Source of the DNA: Bradyrhizobium sp. Ai1a-2
GTDB lineage: Bacteria > Pseudomonadota > Alphaproteobacteria > Rhizobiales > Xanthobacteraceae
Assembly (NCBI RefSeq): GCF_000426245.1
Contig: NZ_AUEZ01000001.1
Span: 124,001 to 188,000, forward strand
Length of the DNA stretch: 64,000 bases
Direction of reading: 5' to 3'
Shown piece by piece: positions 1-7,828 of this stretch (its first letter is position 1; every line of letters starts with the position of its first letter). The translations under genes were made by a program, and so were the position numbers. Under the pieces are notes generated by a model. That model saw only the letters and a program-made list of their open reading frames with translations. It was not told where the DNA came from and did no database searches.

Positions 1-1120
1 CAACGGCTTTGGCTTGCGTGACCGAGGGTCCATTCTCGAGGACGGACATGGTGCGAAACTTGTAGATCGCAAAGCTCCGGCCGTTGAAGCCGCAGCGCTG
101 CTGTCTGAAAAGGACGGGACCTCGCGAGTCCAGCTTGATGACGGCGGCGACTGCCGCCAGCAGCGGCGCCAACATGATTAGGCAAGTTCCGGCGCCGATC
201 AGATCAACGCATCGCTTGGCGGCGCGCTGAATCGGGGTAAGAGGCCCGCGCTGGACCTCAACGCCTATGGCGCTTCCAAGGTCTCGGGTCGGTTGTGCGA
301 ACATCTCCGATGCAGCCCCGACCGGAACGAAGACCACCGGAAACGGCAAGACTTTCAGCTCGGCAACGAATTCACGCAATTCGCGCCATCGGTTCGGATC
401 CGCTTCGACAATGATCTCTTCGATGTCGAAGCCGCGTGCGTGCTGGACTACAAGGGCGCTAAGCCGCTTGCGGTAGCTTGCCTTGGCACCTGGCCGAGGC
501 AGGCTGAAATGTCCCGCCAAGCGAAGCCCCACTGCTGTGAGCGCCTGCGCCAGCCCGGTGTCGTGCGATTGCGCCTGGTCCGTGATCAGCACCACATTGC
601 CGCCGGAAAATTTCCGGTCGCTGAGGCCCTTCAAGAGCAGGGCTCTCATGATGACCCGATGTCCGATCAGCATCGCCAGGCCGACGACAGCGAAGGCCGC
701 GCCGGCGCCGCGGGAGATTTCGGCGCCAATGTTGAGGGCACCGACAGCGCTGCCGAGCAGAGCGAACACGAACAACCAGGAGAGGCAAACGGCTTGGACT
801 TGACGGCGAAGCGCAAGAAGCTCAGGCGGCCTGTACATGCCTCGCATCTTCAGCAGTGATACGCAGAGTGCCGACACGACGATCGCGGAACCTATGGCCT
901 TACCGACATCGGCCGTGGTCCAGTCCACATAGAGCCGATAAAGCAGTGTCGAAACAATGCTGGCGATCACGATGATCGCGACGTCGCTGCAGCTCGCGAG
1001 CAGCTCGATGGAGCGATAGCGGATCGGCCATTTTCGTTCGGACCTCAGCGGTGGACTGAAGCTACGAGCGGCAAATTCGCCGTGGACGTCCGCTGCAATA
1101 TTGCGGGTTATGAAATTCAT
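1..1120 (-). CDS. Undecaprenyl-phosphate sugar phosphotransferase (polyisoprenyl-P glycosyl-1-P transferase), partial
   Basis: This enzyme starts repeat-unit synthesis by moving a hexose-1-phosphate from a UDP-sugar to undecaprenyl phosphate at the inner membrane. Reading the complement from the ATG at 1120 gives 373 residues before the window edge, so the C-terminus is missing. Hydrophobic segments lie near residues 38-63, 72-91, 110-130 and 140-162, followed by a soluble middle domain. The bacterial sugar transferase domain begins near residue 298, with a membrane stretch (310-330), a DSRGPVLFRQ segment and the family motif KFRTM at 354-358. The architecture fits the WcaJ/PssY/ExoY-like group with an N-terminal multi-TM domain. 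The sugar cannot be told from sequence. An AT-rich promoter island lies just upstream (1150-1222). The export lipoprotein gene is further upstream on the same strand. Confidence 0.9.
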   Translation of the reverse strand, partial: MNFITRNIAADVHGEFAARSFSPPLRSERKWPIRYRSIELLASCSDVAIIVIASIVSTLLYRLYVDWTTADVGKAIGSAIVVSALCVSLLKMRGMYRPPELLALRRQVQAVCLSWLFVFALLGSAVGALNIGAEISRGAGAAFAVVGLAMLIGHRVIMRALLLKGLSDRKFSGGNVVLITDQAQSHDTGLAQALTAVGLRLAGHFSLPRPGAKASYRKRLSALVVQHARGFDIEEIIVEADPNRWRELREFVAELKVLPFPVVFVPVGAASEMFAQPTRDLGSAIGVEVQRGPLTPIQRAAKRCVDLIGAGTCLIMLAPLLAAVAAVIKLDSRGPVLFRQQRCGFNGRSFAIYKFRTMSVLENGPSVTQAKAV

Positions 1121-1149
1121 GGCTGTCTGAAATGATCAAGTGGGTCTGT

Positions 1150-1222
1150 CTTAACCATTATTTAATGTATAATAATCTATTAAATAGGGCAACGATTAAT
1201 TGCGGAATTAAATAAATTAAAT
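1150..1222 (-). promoter_or_regulatory. AT-rich promoter island upstream of sugar transferase
   Basis: About 73 bases of extreme AT content contain four copies of ATTAAAT or its complement ATTTAAT (starts at 1160, 1179, 1207 and 1216). It lies 30 bases upstream of the sugar transferase start and probably holds its promoter and operator. The same motif recurs in most other large intergenic gaps of the window. Confidence 0.5.
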
Positions 1223-1460
1223 GTGTGCCCTTGACGCTCGCCTGGAGCGGCTTGTGCGTCCACGGCGCGCTTCATCCAGGTGCAGTGAGGCCAGGCGATG
1301 GAGTATCGGACGAGCGGCGCGGCGCCGCGGTGAACGATGCACGTTCAGCTCACCGATTCCGATTGTCCAGAATCAAACAGCAGGCCCCGCACGCAATCAG
1401 TTGGAAGCAGGCGCTCCCTTGCTCTGCATCGCCGGGGTCGCGGTCTCCCGATCAATCGAC

Positions 1461-1487
1461 GCGTGATCTCCTCGCTGGAGATCACGC
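1461..1487 (-). terminator. Strong hairpin downstream of export lipoprotein gene
   Basis: GCGTGATCTCC and GGAGATCACGC form an 11-bp perfect stem around a 5-nt loop (TCGCT). It starts 33 bases after the stop codon of the minus-strand export gene, where a terminator or 3'-end stabiliser is expected. There is no T-run, so intrinsic termination is uncertain. Confidence 0.5.
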
Positions 1488-1519
1488 GCGCCAGCAGCGC
1501 GCCGACCAAGCACAACTGA

Positions 1520-2746
1520 CTACTGAGTGACCCCCGTAATTGGCTGGGGTGTCGTGATGACGGTGGTTGATCCGCCGTGGGTAGCGGCCTTGAGTGCGTA
1601 GCCGTTGGTCGCGTAGATGATCGGGTCGTTTGCCGTGGCCAGGACCGTTCGCAGGAAATTCAGGAATTTGGTGGTCTCGACCGTAGTCGAATTCGACGTA
1701 TAGATGACGTCCTTGTTCCGCATCTCAAAGGTTTGAGTGAGGAAATAACCCGAAGGATCGCGCAAATTGATCAGATAGATTATGGGAATGATCGGGCCCT
1801 TAAAGGGTCTGCAATCGACGCCCATTTCCTTGGCGACTTCGCGCGTCTCGCCCCGATACAGGAAGACTGACGATGGATCCGCCAACGCATCGTTCATGCC
1901 GCCCTGCTTGCCTATCGCCTCGGCCAGCGAGATGCGCCACGCATCGAACTTGAATTGTCCCTGAAGGCCGGACGCACCGAACGCGACGAAGGTCTGCGGC
2001 TGGCTGTAAAGATAGATGACGTCGTTCGGCAACACGTAGATGTTGTTGGAAGGCTCGTACATCAATGCGCCGAACGGGACGCTCGCGCGGTGTCCCTTGC
2101 GCTCGAGCGATACCCACATGTCATAGCCTTGCGAGCCAGGCCCGCCAGCGCGCGCGATCGAGTCGATGATGCGCTCGGCGGACGGGCTTGCACGGAAGCG
2201 GCCGGCGGCGCGCACGTCGCCAAGGACGCTGATCAGGGACGTGTTCTGCTCTGCCAGGGCCACGACGACCTGCGGCTCGAGGGCCCGGCCCTTGAGCTTG
2301 TCCGTGACCTCGTCACGAATCTCGGAGGGGGTGCGGCCCAGCGCCCGGATCGTGCCGGCGTACGGAACGGCGATGTAGCCCTTCTCGTCCACTGCCTGGT
2401 TTGGAACCGTGACGAAGTTGCCGGCGCGGACGCCGGCGTCCGATGTGAACAGGCCGCCGGCTGCAGATTCAAATATGGTGATGCTGACCGTGTCACCCAC
2501 GCCGAAACGGAACGCCTTCGCCGGCGTCCTGTCGGCAAAGGCGGAGGACAGCCTTGGCGTATGGCGGCCGAGAACTTCGGCAACCTCCGGCGTCAGCTTG
2601 ACCAGGGCGTAGGGGAGGCTGGCAGGCTCAAATCCCTCCGACGCCGATCGGACGTCTGTCGCCAGGGGACCGGATCCAGGCGTAATGATGCACCCGGCAC
2701 AAGACAGTGCCAGGAGACCAGCAACGATCCTCCCGCATGTTTGCAA
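1520..2746 (-). CDS. Outer-membrane polysaccharide export lipoprotein (Wza/KpsD/GumB-like)
   Basis: This 408-aa protein should form the outer-membrane channel through which the polymer leaves the cell, working with the copolymerase encoded at 4480-6807. The N-terminus has a lipoprotein signal peptide: a charged start, the hydrophobic stretch LLALSC and a lipobox ending AGC near residue 19. A poly-export domain follows (FRFGVGDTVSITIFE, then GYIAVPYAGTIRALG), then SLBB-like segments (SVLGDVRAAGRF and SPSAERIIDSIARAGG). The long C-terminal part contains YVLPNDVIYLY and a second ligand-binding-like stretch. Length and domain order fit the Wza/KpsD family. It is transcribed towards the sugar transferase gene and ends at a strong hairpin. 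Confidence 0.92.
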   Translation of the reverse strand: MQTCGRIVAGLLALSCAGCIITPGSGPLATDVRSASEGFEPASLPYALVKLTPEVAEVLGRHTPRLSSAFADRTPAKAFRFGVGDTVSITIFESAAGGLFTSDAGVRAGNFVTVPNQAVDEKGYIAVPYAGTIRALGRTPSEIRDEVTDKLKGRALEPQVVVALAEQNTSLISVLGDVRAAGRFRASPSAERIIDSIARAGGPGSQGYDMWVSLERKGHRASVPFGALMYEPSNNIYVLPNDVIYLYSQPQTFVAFGASGLQGQFKFDAWRISLAEAIGKQGGMNDALADPSSVFLYRGETREVAKEMGVDCRPFKGPIIPIIYLINLRDPSGYFLTQTFEMRNKDVIYTSNSTTVETTKFLNFLRTVLATANDPIIYATNGYALKAATHGGSTTVITTPQPITGVTQ

Positions 2747-3129
2747 CGCAATAATGATGATTACCCCAAGTCGTCCCAGTACGCGGGGTAAGGTACATTA
2801 ATGCGCGATTCAGGCCAGCGAATCATCGCGTTAACCTGAAATGCAACCGGTGCTTGTTGCCGATATGCAACATGATGAGGGGGGACCGGGTGCCCCGATC
2901 CCGGATAAGGCTCGAATCCTCAGCGGGTCCGCCGTGGAAGCCGTACTGTTGTGGAAGATTCAGGGCGTTGGCATCACCTCGCCCATTGCGGCGATGCGCA
3001 AGAACATCAAGCCATCCCAAGACTGCGCAACCGCCGCCGAACTCCGGAAGCGGATCAAGCCCCACACCGTTGTTGGATTGTCTACCGAAAATAAGCCCTT
3101 AACCCCGCCTGAGGCTGTCTTCTACAGGC
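2747..3129. other. Intergenic region; no convincing gene
   Basis: This 383-bp gap lies between the acyltransferase (minus) and the export lipoprotein (minus). Open frames exist on both strands (a plus-strand frame at 2841-3197 even runs into the acyltransferase 3' end), but neither resembles a known family or has a good ribosome binding site. The 60 bases upstream of the export gene (2750-2810) are moderately AT-rich and may hold its promoter. Confidence 0.5.
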
Positions 3130-4437
3130 TTAGACGGATCTCGACGGCTCTAACGGTCGATCTCGGCTCCCTTGAGCCGTCATCCATCGTTGAATAGCTC
3201 GCCGTCCCGGCTTCTCAACCCAGTACAGTGCCGCGACGGACAGTCCCAAGACACCTACAAGGTAGAGGCTGAAATCTAACGTAGGATGCAGCTCAAGCTT
3301 GAAGAGTACAGCGGTGATCTTGTTCCACCAACCGCCTATCGGGAAGTGAAGGATATAGATCGAGTAGCTGGCATCTCCCAGAATGAACAAAGGCCGACTG
3401 CTCAGGATCGGAATATACTCTTGGGCCGCCCCGAGCACGATGAAACTGAACACCACACTCAATAGCGACGTGTTTGTTAGCCACGTGTGTGCTTCCAATC
3501 CGATCAGTATCCCGAGGAGGGATAGAAGGCCCGCAACCAACATTGTCCAATGCGTGAACAAGCCGCGAAGGAAAAGGTTGCCGAGTGCCAGCCCCCACAT
3601 GAACTGAGGAAGGTTGAGCAACGGAAAGTAGGCGCTGAAATGGTGCCATTCTTCGCCGACGAGATAGGTATCCCTATAGATCGTGGTGGCTATAAGTACG
3701 GTTGCCGCAACACAAAAGAATGGTATGGCGCCGATGCGCAGTGCCAGCCAATAAAAAGCTGGGTAGCAAAGATAGAAAAACATTTCGTTGGAAAGCGACC
3801 ATGCCGGTAGATTCCATGCCAAAGCTAACGGTGGAATCCACGCCTGCACCATCAAGACGACAAAGGGCGCAGCGAACCACGGCGATTTCAGGAGGGATGG
3901 AAGCGCCACCACGAGTGCAAGGTAGTAGGCGGGTGCGATACGCGCGATTCGCATCGTGAGAAAGGCTCGCAGCGACACATTGAGACCTTTGGGTCTTGCG
4001 TGCGTGTAGGTCAGAATGAAGCCGGAAAGAATAAAAAAGAACGTAACGGCCTCATACCCAAAGTGGGATATCCCAAAGGGAAAGATCGCCTCCTTGTGTC
4101 GGTAGTGAAAGATCACCACAAACAGCGCTGCAAAGAAACGCAATGAAGTCAGGGCCGGAAGATTCGGACGCTGGGCACAAGCAAGAAGGTCCCTATCCTC
4201 TGATTTGAAATGCCTGCTCTGTGAAACCGTCCGACGAGAGAGTTCGGACGCGCCCGATTTTGCGTGAGCGGCCACGTCACCGTACGAATGATCGACTACG
4301 TCCGGGTTCTGGTGGGTCCCAGGTGAACTATCGCGATAGGTCACCGGTGCATTGTCGGAAGGGTCACGAGCATCCCCGACCTGCGCGGTTTGCCGCCAGT
4401 TTCGGGCCTGCATCTCGTGCTCGTTTGTCTTCGGCAA
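3130..4437 (-). CDS. Acyltransferase family 3 (OafA/NolL-like) membrane protein
   Basis: This is a 435-aa integral membrane O-acyltransferase, probably adding acetyl or a similar group to the polysaccharide. After a hydrophilic N-terminal extension of about 90 residues comes the family signature: LTSLRFFAALFVVIFHY with the conserved histidine, followed by FFFILSGFILTY. About ten hydrophobic segments follow, including WSLSNEMFFYLCYP, the typical loop of this family. The long N-terminal tail is low in hydrophobicity and the true start might lie further in. The gene sits 42 bases downstream of the copolymerase gene on the same strand, so the two are likely cotranscribed. Substrate and acyl group are unknown. 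Confidence 0.88.
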   Translation of the reverse strand: MPKTNEHEMQARNWRQTAQVGDARDPSDNAPVTYRDSSPGTHQNPDVVDHSYGDVAAHAKSGASELSRRTVSQSRHFKSEDRDLLACAQRPNLPALTSLRFFAALFVVIFHYRHKEAIFPFGISHFGYEAVTFFFILSGFILTYTHARPKGLNVSLRAFLTMRIARIAPAYYLALVVALPSLLKSPWFAAPFVVLMVQAWIPPLALAWNLPAWSLSNEMFFYLCYPAFYWLALRIGAIPFFCVAATVLIATTIYRDTYLVGEEWHHFSAYFPLLNLPQFMWGLALGNLFLRGLFTHWTMLVAGLLSLLGILIGLEAHTWLTNTSLLSVVFSFIVLGAAQEYIPILSSRPLFILGDASYSIYILHFPIGGWWNKITAVLFKLELHPTLDFSLYLVGVLGLSVAALYWVEKPGRRAIQRWMTAQGSRDRPLEPSRSV

Positions 4438-4479
4438 GCCGCAGTATCCCTTGACAGAAAAGGCACCGGGTCTTTCGCT

Positions 4480-6807
4480 TTAGTTGGAGGCGGTCAGCCC
4501 ATACCGGATGTAGTGATCATCGCGATAGTAATCGCTGCGGTGCGTGTCGTAGCGCGACATGGCTTTGATGTCGGTCTTGTTGAGAACCGCCCCGATCAGA
4601 CATTCGTGGATATTGGGAGCGGTGTGCAGCGCATGCTTGACGACGTCGACTTTCGTCTGTCCCCATTCCACCACCAGTACGTAGCAGTCGATGAAGGCCG
4701 TCGTCGAACGAACATCGACCAGGGGTGTCAACGGCGGAAGATCGACGATGACATAATCATAGGTCGATCGCAGCTGATCGAAGAGTTTGCGCATTGAATC
4801 CGCTGCCAGCATCTCGCTCGTATGGAGCACAGGTGTTTGGCTGACGGCGGGAAGAAATGCCAGATTTGTTTTCGGATCCCGCCAGATCGTCTCGTCGATA
4901 TGCCTGCCGTTGCTGATGACATCGACAATGCCTGCGGTCGCGTTTACGGCGAGGCTGGCGGAAAGTGACGGGTTTCGGAGGTCGCAATCGACGACAATGA
5001 CGCTCTTGCCGCCGTGAGCGATTAGCTGGGCGAGCGAGGCTGCGATCGTCGTCTTGCCCTCATTCGGCAGGGCGGAGGTGATGCCAATTACCTGATTGGA
5101 GGCTTTGCCGGGATTGAGGTCTATAGCGAGTTTGATTGCCCGGATTGACTCGGCGTATCGAGATAATGGCTTGCCGACAACGGTCCTGTGAAATGTCGAT
5201 CTGGTGGATATGCTTCGTTGCCGCGTGTCCTGGTCAGCGTTCCATGATGCTGCCTTTGAAGTCGATGCTTTTTCAGTCCGCAGCGCCGGCACCAGGGACA
5301 AACATGGTAATCCCAGCGTCGATTCGATCTGTGCGGACGTGCGGAAGACACGATCCATCATTTCTCTGAACAAGCCCAGTCCGATGCCCAACCCGAGTCC
5401 GCCGACCAGGCCCAGGGCCAGGATCAGCGGGGTCTTCGGCTTGCTCTTGCTCTGCGGCGGCACCGCCGGATACATCACCCGTCCTTCCGCGATCGGAAAG
5501 CTTTCTTGCTGCGCTGCGCTCACATAGCGCTGCAGGAATGTATCATGCAGGCTGCGCAAGCTCTTCGCCTTGCTCTCCAATTCCCGTATCGTGATCTCCG
5601 CCATGTTTGTCGAACGCGACTGTTCCACGGCCTCGGACATCCGCTTCTCAATCTCCTGCTGCCGCTGCTTGGCGACCTCGAGTTCGCTCCGGCTCGTCTC
5701 AGCATATCTCTTGACCTCGTCGAGGATCGACGCGCGAAGCTCGCGCATCCGATTTCGTAAGTTCACGACTGCTGAGTGGTCGCGGCCAAAACGTGGCGCC
5801 CACTCGGCGACGCGCCGTTCCAGTTCAAGATATTGTTGGCGCAGGTTGGTGATGATGGGGCTGTTAAGTGCATCGGTGCCCGCTGCGTCCAGATTGCCGA
5901 TCGAGGACGAGTTCGCCGGGTTGGCTTCCAGAATCGCCTCGTAGCGATTCAGCTTTGCCAAGGCGTCGGAGGTCTGCGCGCGAGAAGCGACCAATCGGCT
6001 GTTGAGCTCAGTGACCTGCTGCTCGTCGATCGGCCTTCCTCCGGCAGAAACAAGGTTGTTCTTGGACTTGTAAGCACTAACCGCGCGATCAGCCGCGAGC
6101 GCCTGCTCTCCGAGCTCGCGCAGCCGTTCCTGCATCCAATCCCTTGCCCGGCGACTTGTCTCCAGCTTCGCTTTCTCCTGTTCGGCAAGATAGACGCTCG
6201 CGATTGCGTTAGCGATCTCGGCGGCTCGTACCGGGTTGCTCGAACTGAAGTTGATCTCGATAAGGTTGCTGTAGCCGATCCGGTCCACTACGACGCGGCT
6301 CTGAAACGCAACGATGAGACCCTCCGGCGGATCTTTCGACGGAAGCGGTTGCGGATCGTTCGGCGGCGATGACACCAACAGGCCACGAAGCCGGTGCAAC
6401 ACAGAGAATAGAGACGTGGGCGATGGCCTGAAATCGGGGTCGTCGGCGAGCTTGAACTGATTGATGATCTGGACGGCCAGTCCTCTCGATTTGAGGACCT
6501 GGACTTGAGTTTCGAAGAGACCGAGATCGAAAGCCGGTTCGGCCAGGATCGATTGTTGCTGGATAAATTGTGTCTTGGCGTTCTCAAGCATGACCTGGAC
6601 CTGGGCGGTATAGGTCGGCGGTGTGATCCGCAGATAGATCAGGCAAGCGGTCAATCCGAGTGAGGTTGCAAGAATGAGCACCACGTACTGACGCCGCAGG
6701 AATGCAAGGGCAGTATTGATGAGTTCACCGATCCCGCCGCTTTCCGGCTCATGATCGTAAACAGGTGCGCGGAGCCTGTCGGTCTGCAGCATGTTGCTCT
6801 GGAGCAT
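4480..6807 (-). CDS. Polysaccharide copolymerase / BY-family tyrosine autokinase (Wzc/ExoP-like)
   Basis: This 775-aa inner-membrane protein controls chain length and drives export of the polymer. It has a Wzz domain: first TM near residues 39-60, a long periplasmic coiled-coil region rich in Glu/Arg/Gln, and a Pro-rich segment before the second TM near 460-480. The cytoplasmic BY-kinase domain carries a Walker A-like ALPNEGKTT near 578, Walker A' VVDCDLRNP, Walker B VIVDLPP, and a C-terminal tyrosine cluster (six Tyr in the last 25 residues) that should be autophosphorylated. I chose the ATG at 6807 because AAAGG stands about 10 bases upstream. A longer frame from 6903 adds 32 residues without a ribosome binding site. 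It diverges from secretion set A and precedes the acyltransferase. Confidence 0.92.
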   Translation of the reverse strand: MLQSNMLQTDRLRAPVYDHEPESGGIGELINTALAFLRRQYVVLILATSLGLTACLIYLRITPPTYTAQVQVMLENAKTQFIQQQSILAEPAFDLGLFETQVQVLKSRGLAVQIINQFKLADDPDFRPSPTSLFSVLHRLRGLLVSSPPNDPQPLPSKDPPEGLIVAFQSRVVVDRIGYSNLIEINFSSSNPVRAAEIANAIASVYLAEQEKAKLETSRRARDWMQERLRELGEQALAADRAVSAYKSKNNLVSAGGRPIDEQQVTELNSRLVASRAQTSDALAKLNRYEAILEANPANSSSIGNLDAAGTDALNSPIITNLRQQYLELERRVAEWAPRFGRDHSAVVNLRNRMRELRASILDEVKRYAETSRSELEVAKQRQQEIEKRMSEAVEQSRSTNMAEITIRELESKAKSLRSLHDTFLQRYVSAAQQESFPIAEGRVMYPAVPPQSKSKPKTPLILALGLVGGLGLGIGLGLFREMMDRVFRTSAQIESTLGLPCLSLVPALRTEKASTSKAASWNADQDTRQRSISTRSTFHRTVVGKPLSRYAESIRAIKLAIDLNPGKASNQVIGITSALPNEGKTTIAASLAQLIAHGGKSVIVVDCDLRNPSLSASLAVNATAGIVDVISNGRHIDETIWRDPKTNLAFLPAVSQTPVLHTSEMLAADSMRKLFDQLRSTYDYVIVDLPPLTPLVDVRSTTAFIDCYVLVVEWGQTKVDVVKHALHTAPNIHECLIGAVLNKTDIKAMSRYDTHRSDYYRDDHYIRYGLTASN

Positions 6808-7501
6808 TCGGTTGTCGCCTTTGCCGCCTGTGAATCTCGCCGGGCCGCCGCCAGCGTAAGTTTGGCATGGCCGCCGAATGCCGGGCGGTGTGCCGCCCCG
6901 CATTTAAAAATAAATATACCGGAAAATGTCGTTTGTTCAAATTAAATGTACGATAGTTAATATGCGAATGGTTGGGTGGTGGCCTGATCCAGGCTCCTGC
7001 AGCGAGGCGCCGGAGCATATTGTGAGGGCGCTCCTGCAAAATCACCCGGAGGTTTGGAACTGCGTCCGTGAGCGAATTGCAGTTTGATGCTTAATTTTTA
7101 CCCGATCGGAATTCAGGCTGGTTCGTGAGTGGGTTGATGGAACTGCGGGACGGTTCCGGGGAACCCGATCCATCAGGGATAATGCTGAGATAATATATTG
7201 GGTGATTTGCGACATAATCAATTGACATTTAATTGGTCGCGATCTTTATTTATTATCGGAATACCGGTTGGCCATTTCGAGCGTTGGAGATTGCTGAGAC
7301 AGGAACCAGGCGGTTTGTTTGATCGAATCCGATGCCCAGGCTTCCGGCCTCCTGTCATTTCTCTGGGGGCCTCACGGATATCGCAACAACAGCCGGGTTC
7401 TCGATCGAGCGGCCACCCAGGTCAGTGAATATCGTCGGCGTCGATCCCTGGCTGCAGGTCGACGCAAGATTCAGGCTGAAGCTAGCAGCATGGAGGCTTT
7501 G
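6808..7501. promoter_or_regulatory. Divergent promoter region between copolymerase and secretion set A
   Basis: This 694-bp gap serves genes leaving in both directions. Two AT-rich islands stand out: 6902-6962 (one ATTAAAT at 6941) beside the copolymerase, and 7186-7262 (one ATTTAAT at 7227) on the secretion side. The rest (7263-7489) is open in one plus frame, but the start with a real Shine-Dalgarno sequence is at 7502. I see no other gene here. Confidence 0.5.
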
Positions 7502-7828
7502 ATGCACGACGAACTCTATACTGACGGAGTGGACGAGATCACCATTGGCGGATCGATCGTCCGTGTCGATCTGGTCAGTCTTTCGCCGACCGAACGCGAC
7601 GCCAACAATGCGCCGAAGAAGGTGTTCCGGCAAAGGCTGATCTTTTCTGTGGAGTCGTTCGCGAATTCGGTCGAGGTGATGCAGAACGCGTTGCAGGGAT
7701 TGGTCGACGCCGGCGCGGTGCGGCGCAACCCGCCGAGAGGGTCGGGCGAACAGGCCCAGACGACTTCGACGGAACGCGATCCGCCCAACAGCCCACGGTC
7801 CCCCAATGTCTCAAGCAATTTCCGTTGA
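7502..7828 (+). CDS. Small protein of unknown function, first gene of secretion set A
   Basis: I do not recognise a named family. The 108-aa product is acidic at its start (HDELYTDGVDE), then has a probable beta-rich core (ITIGGSIVRVDLVSL) and an amphipathic helix (SVESFANSVEVMQNALQ), ending in a polar Pro/Ser-rich tail. It has no signal peptide or membrane segment. The ATG at 7502 is chosen because GGAGG lies exactly five bases upstream. A longer frame opens at 7319, and another ATG is at 7490. The 3' end overlaps the ABC exporter gene by 23 bases, so the two are translationally linked. Position suggests an accessory factor, chaperone or substrate of the exporter; this is inference only. Confidence 0.7.
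   Translation: MHDELYTDGVDEITIGGSIVRVDLVSLSPTERDANNAPKKVFRQRLIFSVESFANSVEVMQNALQGLVDAGAVRRNPPRGSGEQAQTTSTERDPPNSPRSPNVSSNFR

Larger units (their letters stand above)
1121..1519. other. Intergenic region with AT-rich island and hairpin; no gene seen
   Basis: This 399-bp gap separates the export lipoprotein gene from the sugar transferase gene, both on the minus strand. It holds an AT-rich island and a strong hairpin, listed separately. Short open frames on the plus strand show arginine-rich composition typical of GC-rich noise, and none has a convincing ribosome binding site. Confidence 0.6.

Noticed and set aside
2841..3197. 118-codon plus-strand frame between export and acyltransferase genes
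   Set aside because: No ribosome site, no known family, and it overlaps the real 3' end of the acyltransferase gene.
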